Assembly (NCBI GenBank): GCA_949361645.1
Contig: OX442418.1
Location: 5,399,609 to 5,463,608 of the forward strand
Length of the DNA stretch: 64,000 nucleotides
Direction of reading: 5' to 3'
Source: Spongilla lacustris
Taxonomy: Eukaryota; Porifera; Demospongiae; Spongillida; Spongillidae
The position numbers were made by a program, and so were the translations under genes. Position 1 is the stretch's first letter. Every line of letters starts with the position of its first letter. Positions 1-13,000 of this stretch are shown one piece after another. The notes under the pieces were generated by a model, which saw only the letters and a list, made by a program, of their open reading frames with translations, searched no databases and was not told where the DNA came from.

Positions 1-279
1 GGGAATTTGTAACTGATGTCAATAATTATGTATGCATATGGTGAGACTACTTCTTCACAGCCGGTTTGAAAGACTGATACGTGTAATGAATTCCTTTGGA
101 ATAATAGTGATACAATACTATTGGACGGATCCATCCAGGACACGACTGTGAAAGACTATTTAAACGGTGATTTGTGTATCAGACATGTGTTATGTAGTGC
201 ATTCTGACTGATCTAAGTCACTACCTTTGAGTTGAGATAGAGAGACAAGGTACACTGCAATTAGCCTACCGAGTTGTTT

Positions 280-1275
280 TTAGCACAGGAACTTTGTCAA
301 CTGGTTGGAGCACTTTAAGAATGGCCTTGAGACTTCCACACTGCTGGAAAGAGCTCTTGTTGCATGATTGTGGATTGCTGTGAAATCAAGAACCGGCTAT
401 GCTGTTACAAAGAAAGCCCTCAGCAACATGTTAAAGGCTACTGAGTTCATGCCTTTTGCTGAATTTCAATTGTTCAAACTACGCCATGGTGAGGCGGTTC
501 ACATGTAGCCACACCATCTGAAGCAACTTCTATGCCATGAAGATAGCAAGGACAAAACAATATTCAGCAGGTGTTCTTGAGTCATGCAGTCATGGCAAAC
601 TCTGACATCACAACCATCAATGCCAGTTATCAGAGCCAAAGATACAGCTAAGTGTCTGGAAGTATGATCCTTGCAAGACATCACAGAAAGGCAAGCCATC
701 AGCCACTGAGCAAGAAATTGTTCGGATCAAACTGGGGATGACCACTTCAAGGGCCACAAGCCATTTTGCTCATGTCTAGAAGCCCAATAATTCATTACTG
801 CCATTTTCAACATTTACCCATCATTGAAGGGAAACTTGATGGCTATAAATGCAAAAATTATAGCAGATTCCAGTTCCTCTGTTTCGTTAGTAGACAAGGC
901 ATATCTTCCTTCTGCATGTTTAATCAGGAGAAGACAGCAGTCACATTGCACAGCACATGGGCATGGGATGAGTATAGTTGGAATGGTTAGGCTTATGGTG
1001 CAATTGGAATCTTCTAATGTACAACTGAACACTCACTCTTGGTAGCTGAACAGTTGCTAATGCCTACGGAACTGACTTCCTTTTTGATCATCATCCACAC
1101 AGTCAGCAGGCAGGATGAGGCCAATATGTGCTATGCTGTTTCTACCAGAAGTGATCCAGAGGAGAATGACGTGGGATGGATGTGCAGTACCAAGGTTTGG
1201 TGTGTGTTTGACAGTTCAATCCCAAACCAAAAATGGTTGTTGAAATTTACGGCTGCCTCAACTTGTCACTGGTGA
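280..1275 (+). mobile_element. decayed LTR-retrotransposon gag-protease remnant
   Basis: Broken reading frames on the plus strand. A gag-like stretch near 300-480 (NWLEHFKNGLE) is followed near 840-1100 by a retropepsin-like stretch. There, ADSSSSVSLVDKA stands where a DTGSSVSLV active-site loop is expected, and after a frameshift YGTDFLFDH stands where the second protease motif (LGxDFL) is expected. Stops and frameshifts interrupt it throughout and no reverse transcriptase follows, so it is a dead fragment. The Asp of the active site reads ADS rather than DTG. The superfamily (Ty3/Gypsy or BEL/Pao) cannot be decided from this piece. Confidence 0.5.
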
Positions 1276-1459
1276 GATCAGTGGCAAGGGCCATCATGGG
1301 GAGTTAGTCCATGGATAGACTGAAATAAGCTTAATGATTACTTTTGTGCATGCTTGCTTGTAATTCTTATATAATAATAATAAATTAAGTGTAGAGTAGT
1401 GTAGTTCGTTCTTTGTTCTTGTGTATGTTCATCTATCCTGCTGCAACTGTATATTAATT

Positions 1460-2268
1460 GGGACAGTGTCCAGCAAAATCGGGCTTGTGGGGTTATAATT
1501 TTATCACTATAAAAATTGCACGTTGTACTAAACAACACATCTTCGCGACGGTACTACCTTTTCTTTTCAAATTTCGTACACTTGTTCCCACACCATTTCT
1601 CTGTGTGAAAATTGATTTCTGGGATCTACACCTTTTCCGTGCCGTGGATACAATCGTTAACCCCGCAGGTTAGAAATCCACATTTCTCCACGTATGCGAG
1701 TGTTGAAACGCGTAAAATTCGGAGCGTGCATAGAGGAGTCCTGTAGCATATTTGTTCTGTTCGTTCGTTTCTGAATCATCCATTACGGAGATACAGTTGA
1801 GCAAACTACAGGCACATTTTCCCGCTTGATTCGCGCCAATGCTATAATCACCGCCTTCCATTCAGGTGATTTGCCAAAATCATTGGCGCGAATCAAGCGG
1901 GAAAACGTGCCTGTAGTTTGTTCAACTGTATCTCCGTAACGGATGTTATAGAAATTAACGAACAGAATAAATCAATAGCTACAGGAGTCCTCTATGTGCA
2001 ACCCGAATTTGACGCGTTTTCAACACTCGTATGTGGAGAAATGAGGAATTCTAACCCGCGGGGTTAACGATTGTTGTATCCACGGCACGGAAAAGGTGTA
2101 GATCACAAAAATCTATTTTCACGCAGAGAAATGGTGTGGGAACAAGTGTACAAAATTTGAAAGGAAAACATTGTACCGTCGCGAAGATGTGTGGCTTAGT
2201 ACAACGTGCAATCTTTATAGTGATAAAGTTATCACCCCACATGCCCGATTTTGCTGGACCACTGTCCC
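1460..2268. mobile_element. palindromic MITE, GGGACAGTG family, copy 1
   Basis: Two arms of about 400 bp in inverted orientation meet near 1862. The outer ends read GGGACAGTGTCCAGCAAAATC and its complement CTGTCCC. The centre holds a shorter inverted pair around CGCTTGATTCGCGCCAAT. Flanking sequence is ATTAATT on the left and AATTAAT on the right, so insertion was into A/T-rich DNA. Three more copies occur at 5814, 24677 and 26740. No coding capacity. Open frames inside it are fortuitous. Confidence 0.85.
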
Positions 2269-2275
2269 AATTAAT

Positions 2276-3240
2276 GATAATTTATTTCGTGACAAAAAGG
2301 CACTTGTAAAATGCTTAACTATTTATATGGGAATAGTTTGCAAAAGAGGTCCAAATGACTTATTAGATGAGCTTTAAAACTTGCATGAATGAAAGATGTC
2401 ATCAATGAAGATGATCAAGAATGGGCATAATGTGTTTCTTATGGATCTGAGCCTAATGTTTGCAATTCAATTGTTAATAACAAATTATGATTATTTAATG
2501 AGTCAAAATGTTATCAAATATTTTCCTTCATCCTCTGTTAATGAATAAGTTCTTGCAATTCTGATATGGCCCTTCTTTCATGGAATTCACAGACATATAA
2601 CCTTTAGCATGGTTTTCTAGTACGATTACAAGTACAAGATACAGTGGCATAGTTAGTAGGGAAGTTCTACAGCTACACATGTATTGATTACTTCTGTTCA
2701 CTGGTTTGTGCCATTATTACTCCATCTCAATGTCTTATGCATAGGATGTATGTCTTACTCATAGGACACAAGTTAAAATTACTTTTTTTAGCAAACCCAT
2801 ATAAACAGAGAAGTAGATTATATAATACAATGTACAAGTGGTCTTCATTTCAGAAACCTCAAATATAGTTAATACTATTACCATTCATTGGATGGAAAGA
2901 TGGCATATAGTACCAACAACAAGTATTGTTGGAAAGATGGCCTGTCTCATATGTCAAAGAAAAAAGTACATGTATATTTAAAGTTGTAAGGTGCTGGCTC
3001 TACAACTGAATATACATTAGGCACCTGGTCACATTGATCTAAATAGCAATGATAGCCATTCGCCATGTAGTGATGGCAATAGTGAAGACATACATAACAA
3101 TGTTATTTTCTAGAAGACAATTTACAAATTCTAAACTGGTTTGTCATTAATTAAACTGGTGTGCATATATACACTTGCTAGAGCCCTGCTTATTAGATAG
3201 AATGCTATTATTGTGGTGCTAGAAAGATTTTAGGGAATGT
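2276..3240. other. no recognisable gene
   Basis: A/T-rich stretch in which I see no conserved coding pattern, no obvious repeat arm and no splice-bounded exon that continues the RNF213-like gene to the right. Confidence 0.5.
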
Positions 3241-3384
3241 CTTGCAGTTTGTGCACTGTGGGTTAAACACAAAGGTGAGGGGTAGGTCCTGAGGACCAAT
3301 GTGGCTCACACAATTCATTTAGCCCACTAGATTGGATCCCGATAAAGCTACAATGATTGATCTGATAGTGAACACTGGGAGCTA

Positions 3385-3674
3385 CAGTGTCGTCAACCCA
3401 CAAGTTCAGACTCGCACGCGCTCGACTCAAACTCGACTTGATCGAGTACAATAATGACTCGCACGCCTAAACTCAAAGCATAACCGCTAGTCCAAAACTA
3501 CTTCTATTAATCGCTTGAAACTAATATAATCAAATGTAGCTATTCTGTAAATCAGTATCTGAGTGACGCTTGCAATAGCACTCATATTGAGGACTCATGT
3601 GCTCGCTAATTGCACTTGAACACAACTCGCGCTCAACTCGCATGCGAGTGTGAACTTATGGGTGGATGGCACTG
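3385..3674. mobile_element. Tc1/mariner-type MITE, CAGTG ends, copy 1
   Basis: Terminal inverted repeats begin CAGTGTCGTC and end GGATGGCACTG, flanked by the dinucleotide TA at 3383-3384 and 3675-3676. TA duplication with CAGTG ends is typical of Tc1/mariner elements. The interior consists largely of degenerate ACTCG/CGAGT words. A second, less decayed copy is at 23374-23696. Confidence 0.85.
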
Positions 3675-3839
3675 TATATATTAAAACCTTGGCTAATATG
3701 AAATAAATACAATGCATGCTGCGCATTCTCGAATCATGCAACAATAATAATACAAATCATGCAACATAACTCCATTGCTACTGTAATTTGTGCACACCTG
3801 TATACATGTACAACATGAAGCATGCTGAGTAGTACCTAC

Positions 3840-4065
3840 CTTTGTAGCAATGTCAAAATGAATTATAACTGTATGGAGAGTAGTTGGTGGTATCCTACAA
3901 AGGAAGTCCACAACTTTTTCAGTAGTAACATCAGGCCCATGTATTGGTATTATAATATGGCAAGGCTTGTTTCCATTTAATAATGATAGCTTATTGGCCA
4001 TTCTTTTAACATATAAAGATTTTCCCATTCCTGGCTCTTCAGAAATTACAACTCTTACACAAGAT
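3840..4065 (-). CDS. RNF213-like exon with AAA1 Walker A
   Basis: Acceptor CATTTAG, donor GGTAGGTA. Encodes VRVVISEEPGMGKSLYVKRM followed by TTEKVVDFLCRIPPTT and VIIHFDIATK. EEPGMGKS is the nucleotide-binding loop of the first AAA+ module, with Glu in place of the usual first Gly. This is the last exon of the gene that I can find in the window. Confidence 0.85.
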
Positions 4066-7000
4066 CTAAATGTATAAAAGTTAGGAGATTATTAACACGT
4101 CAGAATACAACAAAATAAAAATTATAACTTACTTTTCACAATCAACAAAGGATGCTGACAAATGATTGACATTTGGTTTCCTGAAGTTATGCATCAAATA
4201 ATCAGCATACTTTTGCTCATCATAGGTCATAATGTATTGTTGATGATAAAGGTACAATTTGGATACAAAATGTGACCTTTCCAGAGATTCCTCACAACAC
4301 ACAATCACCAACTTGTAACCTAAGATGAATAGGCACAGTAATTTCATTTTATCTTTTTCACTTAATTGTACACAAGTTTGAATTCCAATTAATTATTTAC
4401 TTTTCCTACAAAATAACAAAGCCAAAAGCCAAAATAAAATAAAATTTAAAAGCCAAAAGCCAAAAAATTTAATCTGACATCACATTTTTTAAAACCGATT
4501 TGCCATACAATGAAACGTGCTTCCACAATCTAGCTACATGTACTATATACATTACACAATCAGATATGAATAACAAAACACATGCAAATAAACTCTATAT
4601 GATGTCTCATAAACAACTTATTTGAGACACTGAACAAAATGTGTAATGCACTAGTGCAAGATCCAAAAATATAATGTATGATAAATTCATGGCACAGTAC
4701 GTTATGGAGGGTTGAAAATAGGATATAATAGCTTCTTTACAGTTTATATTTGAGGCTTACAAGAAAAGTGGAAAAGATGACACTGAATCAGGCTGATTGC
4801 TTATGGACATTACCATTTATCAGTTATAATAGACTAATTCATATACATGTAATAATTTCATGTGTTAGTATGATATATAATGTATCTAACTGCAAGAGAT
4901 TGAAATTTTCATACCTGTTTTGCCTTGTGTATGCTTATCAAGACTCTTAAGTACTCCATCACCAACTTTGTACGATAGTTTCTCTGCATGTACCAGGCAG
5001 AATATACGACCAAATCCTGGATCTTGAACTGCTCTTTGCCATAATAAAGTAACCTTAGAAATTCAGAATATTGTTTTACTTACAATCTACACATGTGTAA
5101 CTAATAAGCATCATACTTCTTCTTCACTTGTATTGTCACTGCAGACAAGTACTTCTTCCAGAGTAGGCAATAAGTTGGAACAATCTTTCATGTACAGTGA
5201 TAAAACAGTTTTTAGCACATTTTCTGTAACAAAATAGAATACAAACCGCATCAGTGCTAGGTTCATCATTGAAAAATACAAGATACCTGGTTTTGCAATC
5301 AGCAAATTTGGAATACCAGTTTTTAATTGTTGACTAGGAAAGGTGCGCTGAACAGTAATTTTATCTGTATAAAAGACAATATATAAAACTTAGATCAACA
5401 AAATATAACTCATATAAACACCAATCCTTTCATACACAAAGTATGCACATGTACAATGACTGAATGAAACATTTTTGTACAGTGCAGATGCTACTCTGCT
5501 ACATTAAACCATTTTATTTATGATGGCTCTGCCATTAGACACTATGCAATGCTGCAAATATGGCAACTAATGAGTAAACTAAAACTTTACTTCATTTAAT
5601 CCTATAGTACATGTTGCCAGGCTTGAATTTGTAACATGTGCAATATAAATTTTAGAAAGGATCTTCTCATTAGTCATAATTAGGAGATTCCACACTGTCC
5701 CCTGGCGTAATTTCCTATTGTACATGCATGTAGACAGCACATGTATAGATCAGACCAGATATATCTGCAGTGTGATGAAAAATGAGACATACAGTGTACA
5801 CACTGTAATATATGGGACAGTCCAGCATAATCGGGCTTGTGGGGTTATAATTTTATCACTATAAAAATTGCATGTTGTACTAAACAACACATCTTCGCGA
5901 CAGTACTACTTTTTCCTTTCAAATTTCGTACACTTGTTTCCACACCATTTCTCTGTGCGAAAATCGATTTTTGTGATCTACACATTTTCCGTGCCGTGGA
6001 TACAACAATCGTTAACCCCGCGGGTTAGAATTCCTCATTTCTTCACGTATGCGAGTGTTGAAACGCGTAAAATTTGGGTTGTACATAGAGGAGTTCTGTA
6101 GCTATTGATTTGTTCTGTTCGTTAATTTCTATATCATCCGTTACGGAGATACAGTTGAACAAACTACGGGCATATTTTCCTGCTTGATTCGCGCCAATGA
6201 TTTTGGCAAATCGGGTCCCGCTCAGTGAATGGGAAGGCTGTATCATTGGCGCGAATCAAGCAAGAAAATGCGCCTGTAGTTTGCTCATCTGTATTTAATC
6301 GCAGTAATCGCAAATTTAATCGTGACATTTAATCGGCGATACAATAACCATTAATAACTCTTTAACAAACATTAAATCTTGCGTAAGTGTGATTAGAACG
6401 ATGGCGGTGTCAAAGAAAGAAGCTAAACCAATGTACATGTATGTGCCACAAAAAGATGATGTGGTTAGTGATCATACTATGCTCAGAAGTTCAGCATGGC
6501 AATATTTTGGAATAAATAAGAAGGCTCTAAATTCATCCTAGGTTGTGTGTTTGAAGTGCTGCAAATGGGTATCAAGACACAACAATAATACTACCAACAT
6601 GAGGTATTAGTTGAAATCTGCCCATGGAATAGATTTGTCTTCAGAAGGCAAAGAGTAAGCCCTGTAAAACGGTAGTCAAATTCTTCACATGTCATATGTT
6701 CATTGCAGCAGCTGTCAGAAGAAAGGCACTGGTAGTACATGTAGCACGAGCAAGGCTGTTATCAGTACAACAGCTGCTTCATCTACGGCTAGATGAGAAT
6801 TTCAATGTATTATTTGGCTGGTCAGATAATACTGTAATACCTGAATATGAACTGCTTTATGTTCTTGGTGATTGCATAGAAGATGAATGGCAGAGATATC
6901 TGAAGGAGGTGGAAATAAACTTCCGTAAAGATGACCCTTTGATGTGGCAGAAATGTAGGGAAAAGTCTTTTCCAATTATTTTAAGACTAGCAAGGAAGTA

Positions 7001-10000
7001 TTTGGCAATCCCAGTATCAACAGCTCCCTCAGAAAGAGTTTTTCAACAGCCAAAAATATATTGCAGAAAAAAAGATGGAGGCTTTTACCAAATAGGCTCA
7101 GTAAATGCATAAAACTCTAAATTTCTGTAGCATACGCTTAAAATTAACTATGTATACATGCGATTGATTTGAACTAGTATTATTAAGCTGCTCTGCAAGC
7201 CGAAAGAGATACAAATAAGAATGATGTAGTATGTTTTACCCGTTCACGTCTACATACGTTAATCGCGATATGCAGCATCATTAATTGCAATAATCGTTAA
7301 TCACTGATATAAGATTTTAATCGTGATATATCGTTGATTGCGATTTATCGCGTCAACACTGGGTGGCTGCCTCAATATGAACAGTTTATACAGCAGCCAC
7401 ATACTCATGACTGTAGTTATGTGGCATTATGGCCAACTATAGTGAATGTTAATATGCAGGTTCCACTACTGTACATGGGAAAATTGATGTCACAGCATAG
7501 TGTAAAAATGTTTACATTATTATTGATATCTTGTCCATTTACATACGTGAAATATAATCCAGTAGACCTCCAAGTTCAGCAATAGTAAGGGTATCTTTTG
7601 CTGGAGGGTTAGTAATCTTCAATTCAGCGCAACATCTTTGGAAAATACAATGACACATGATACAACACATTTTTTATACATGCACATATGCACCTTGGTA
7701 GTTTGAGGTCTTCATCTGATTCATCACTGTCATGAATCGGAGACGTATTAATCTCAGCATTGAGCAAGTGCTGCATTGCATCTTCTATATTATCATACAT
7801 TTCTAGTGCCTTTGTTGCCTGTTCAAGAGTATACCCGCTCATACAAATTTGCTGTACTGGTGTAAGTAATTCCTCATCAGAGACTGAGCTCACAGACGAT
7901 TCTGAAGCAAACAGTTATCCATACATTAATTATGTTGATATTTGCACATAGATTACACACAAACATACTAGCTATGCTCAAAGTATTATACATACTATCA
8001 CATATGAAAATTTTATGCTCTAGCTTTCCAAATGCATGCTATATATAAATAGTATGCGGTTTAGCAGAGAAAAGAAAAAATGTACATCAAAAAGCTAAAG
8101 ATAAAGTGGATGTGGGGACAGCATCAAGGAAGTACATTGTATTGTAGTGGTCATACACTATTTTATTTGCATTTTGCTGAAATGAAGTTTTGCCCTTATA
8201 ATATTGCTCTATATGGTTTAAATTTTTGCAGTTAAAAAAGGATTAATTCAGAAAGTTTTGTATTTAATTTGATACTATGTTGATGTTCCCCTTTGAAATC
8301 AGTTTCCATGGGATATGAGACATCCAAAACAAGTTTTAGTACATTTTCCGGTGTCCCGTTCTTATGATACATCTACTAATTTTTCCCTTCGTTTTACATG
8401 GATAGGTCAATGTGCGATTGTGGAATTAACTATGAATACATTAAAAGCTCACTCAATCCACGTGGAGAAAGGTAGCAACTTCAGAAACGGTGCATTTTAA
8501 GAACGCACATAGAAAGAAATGTGGGAGAGTTGTGTTGAATATTTCATATCCCATATGCACCATCTCATGGAAAAAAATCAATGTGGTACCAAATTACGCC
8601 CTATAACTGACGTTATAAAGAGTGGCAAAACCTCACCTCAACATTGCAGATAATAAAGCTCGCTATTAGTGTGACCAACTATATTGCTGCTTAATTTTGA
8701 CTTCAATGCTGTCCCCCACTTTAAAATTAATTGCCCATAAAAAGATCTTACCGATGTCTTGCACTAAACTTTCATCATCATTTCTTGTACTGTCCAAAAT
8801 ATTACCAGCATGAGGTTCTTCAGTTTTGTCTACTACCTCTTGCCCATCTTCATTTATCTTCTCCATGCACCAGTTGGCAGCATCATACACATCATTGCAG
8901 TTATGTACTGCAGCCAATGCAAGTTTTTTGTCAAATTCCATCTGATCTGTTAGCTCCTTGTATATTTCTCTTTGTTTCGGCGTAAGTCTATTGTCTTTGT
9001 CATCACTTTTTTGCATGCTGTCAGTAACCAAACATTTAGTTACATCTTCAGGTTTCTGCTGTCTTTGAGATGAATTTTTCCATTGTTGCAAAAAGAATTT
9101 ACGAACTGCCTTATTTAAATCATCACTTGTCATAGATGGGGAAATGCACTGAAGCAATGTGAGAACCTCAGGACATACAGAAAATGCAGCACCAAATTTT
9201 AATCTTCCCAGTTCTTTCCTTAATATCAGTAGCTGCCTTGTAGTATAATAATTTAAGTTATAGAACTTTTGCCGACAGTCATCAATCGTCATCTTCCAAT
9301 CTTCCAACTCAGATTCTATTTCCTTTGCAACCTTCTGAAGTTCAGTTATAACATGCTTCTGGCAAGGTAATATCATACTCCAGTTGGTATATTGAATATT
9401 ACCAAATTGCCTCATAGCCAATAGCAGTTCAGAAATATGATGTGTTATATGCAAAGTCTGAAATGAAACAGTAATTGTATACATGTAAATTGCTCAACAC
9501 ATTTTTAAATAGGAGCTAAAATTAAGTGTATTCTTGAACTTATTGAAAAAGTATGAATAATTATAATGTATGAATGAACAAACTGTATCATGTATGGATG
9601 CTCAATTTGTCCAGTTGACCAACCAGATGACCGGTTATTCATCAGGGAATCTAGTTTATCAGCAGGTTGTCTGGTTGATCCACTGGACAGCAGGTTGACC
9701 ACTGCAAATTACAAATTATATAGGCATGCACAAACCATGTAGAAATGAAGCATTGGGAAAGCTCTGCCTGGAGCATTTCACTCCCACTGGAAACAACAAC
9801 TACCAATGAAGTCCCGTTAATCAATCGGTTTAGTATGAAGTGATTAACCAGACATCATTGGAATAGAATATAAATACACACATTATTACAAGTTAATCTT
9901 CTTTATTGAGAAAGTGATTGGCGGTATGCAGGATTGGTGGTGCAATAAGCAAGGAAACAAGGTACAGTATGTTATGCATATTTGGTAGGATCCTACAACT

Positions 10001-13000
10001 CACAGTCCTGAATTTGCAAATGAAGAAGCCTATTTGCACTTTTATAGTTGTAGGATCTAACCAAACCTCACTTTAACATACTGTACCTTGTTTCCTTGTT
10101 TTTTACACCATCAATCCTACATACCACCAATAACTTTCTCGATGGAGAAGGTTTTGATTTGCTTGTTCCCCTAATTTTTTTTCTCTGGCAGGAGTGTTCA
10201 ATATATGGCTTAGTGTATTCGCTGCAATGTATAGCACACTTAGATTCATCTTATCGGTATCGGGTGATCTCAGTAGGCCTCATTCTTCGTACATGTAGTG
10301 CAGCTCTTTTGTATTTCACTGATAGGCCTAACTTTGTTCTTCAGATATCTTAAACTCAGAGTTTTGGAGATTGCAATAATATAATAGTGTGTATGATGTA
10401 ATTTTGAGCTAACTGAAAACGATAACAGCATTCATGATAGTCTAATGTGATATAGCGGAACATCTTACAAGGTGCTGAAACCCGGGAACTTCGATATAAC
10501 ATAGGTTCGAGTGTGTAATATGACAGAATAGAGCCTTGTTAGAAAGAAGCATGTCTGTGGTTGGCATCGTGTTTCTACTACTAAAATTATTGCCCAGGCT
10601 GTCCGAATTTTCAATTTGGAGGAACGCAATGCTGCTAGATTGAGATAGATTCAGACAGCGTTGCATGAGAAACTTGGCATTCTTGAGAAACTAGATGCAG
10701 AAATAATTGATCTGACGTTGACAGAAGAAGCACTAGCTGAAGAGATTGAACAAGCTGATGCATGTAAAGCAAAATCCAAGTCAGTAATGTTGTTCATGTT
10801 GGAAGCTGGTCATGGACGCGTTACTTCACATGTTAGAGCCTCGATAAGCCTTTCACCAATGGAGGTTGACTCTGAACGGCAAGAACTGCGCCAGGAAGTA
10901 CCAAAAGTAGGCTTACGTGTTGGTGTAACTCACATACCACTATCCCTTGAATCAGCAAGAGAATTGGATAAGACATTGGGACCCAAGGTAAAGCTACCCA
11001 AACTTACCTTGAAAAGGTTCACTGGAGAGAGAACAGCATGGTCTACCTTTTGGGAGTTCTTTGAATCTTCCATCCACTAGAAAACCAGCCTTTCTAACAT
11101 TGTCAAGTTTTATTACTTCAGCAGATGTCATATCAGGATTAGCAATCACATAATAACTATGGGGAAGCCATTAATTTTTATTAAAATGAAGATTTTTTTA
11201 TATCTTGTTTAAAAGCGAACGATAATTTACAAACAACACTTGCTATATATAAAACACACTACAGTTAAGATGGGATTCTACAGAGGATGGCCCTGGCATT
11301 CGCTCTTGTTAAGCAAATGCTCAAGTTTGCGAAAAGCTCAAAAGATATCTGTGCCTTTGGCAGAGACTTGTGAATCGCAAGCCTAGCAATCATCTGAGCC
11401 AGAAATCTTGAAGCTTCGTTACCCCAAGTCCTCTTTGATCAATCCTCCCCTGCTAACAAGGCTAGGTTGCTATCAGTTTTAGCCCCCCATGCGACATCCT
11501 GGTTATCAGTTATTCCCTCCACATCCCTAGCTCTCCATCTTGACCCAATTGAATTCAGGGTAGCTGTCAAGTGGTGGCTAGGCCTAGATACCTCCTAGGG
11601 TTCTCAGTGTGCTCTCTACCCTGCCCACAGTCTGGACCCTCTTGGACACCATGCATTAACATGCAAATGTGGAGTTGCTGTTTGTACACGCCATAATGCT
11701 CTCAGGGCCACTTTAACGCATTCTCTTCACCAAGCACATGCTTCAATTGAAGTTGAAGCTGGTGCTGGGCTCACTCCTGACCATTCACAGTCATGGCCTG
11801 CTGATATTCTCGTGAAGCATTGGAATCATGGAAGGCCCGTTGCCCTGGACATCTCCGTTGTCTCACCGCTAAATCCTTCATCTTTAGCTGAAGCGGGAGC
11901 AACGGTTGGTGCAGTCCTTGAGGCAACGGAGAGCAGGAAACACCAGGCCAATGATGAAAAGTGTTTAGCTTTAGGGTGGCTAGTAGTTGACTCCTATGGG
12001 GCTTGGGGTAATGAAGCTTCAAGATTTCTGGCTCAGATCATTGCTAGGCTTGCGATTCACAAGTCTCTGCCAAAGATGCAGATATCTTTTGAGCTTTTCG
12101 CAAACTTGAGCATTTGCTTAGATTTGTATTTTATTTTATAATTTTGATGAGAAAAGATGGCGTTATCAGGTAAAAACATTGCATGGTTATTATGGGTTAT
12201 CAATACACAGACTTTTTATTTCAGAAAATGATTTGCATTCATAGGCCCTTGAATTAACCACGAATAATCTTTTGTGTTTCAAGCTAGAGGACACTTCTAT
12301 ACTACAAAATGTACTTTTAAAATATTAATCCTTTAACCACACCCAAAAATGGGGACCATATCTAATAGTGGACTTGATGGCCTTCAATGTATGATGCCAA
12401 CAATACCTACGTCAGCCACATAATAACAAAGATATGAGGGTGCAAAGTTGCAATTTGAAAGAAAAAAATAATTATTCAGTGATGTGTATTTCGTAAACCA
12501 TTAAGGTTATAAACTCAACAAATTGTACATGTCACTTTCATATCAAGACTAATATACATGTATATGAGAAGTTGGAGCAAAATTGGAAGATGTGAGTCAC
12601 AACTATTGCTCATAATAATTGGATTGACCCAAAACGCAGACAAAGGGCAACTCTAAAATCTCCCTTGTGGAGAGCAAAACCATGAGAGGTTAATGAAAGA
12701 ACAGTAAGCCAGCTACTAGACCCCTTTTCACTTGATGCCTGTAAAATTGTCTGAGGACGTGGAGTGAATTTGCTTAAGAGATGTGTGTGGGAGTCTTTCT
12801 CTGCTTTGCGATGGGCTGCACAGGATTATTTCTTTGCATCTTGTGTACACACTGTAAAAAAAGGATAAGTGCATGTCACTCCAATTTTTAGTGACATGCA
12901 TTTTTCTTTTTTGCAGTACATGATAACAGATAGGTTGTTGACAGCTTTACGATCATATCATACAGGGACTGTGTAGTGTTGAGGGAGGCATTATACTGGA

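Noticed and set aside
1458..1673. Short ORFs beginning MGQCPAKSGLWGYNFITI in several places
   Set aside because: They recur because they lie in the arms of the palindromic MITE; the frame is broken at different points in each copy.
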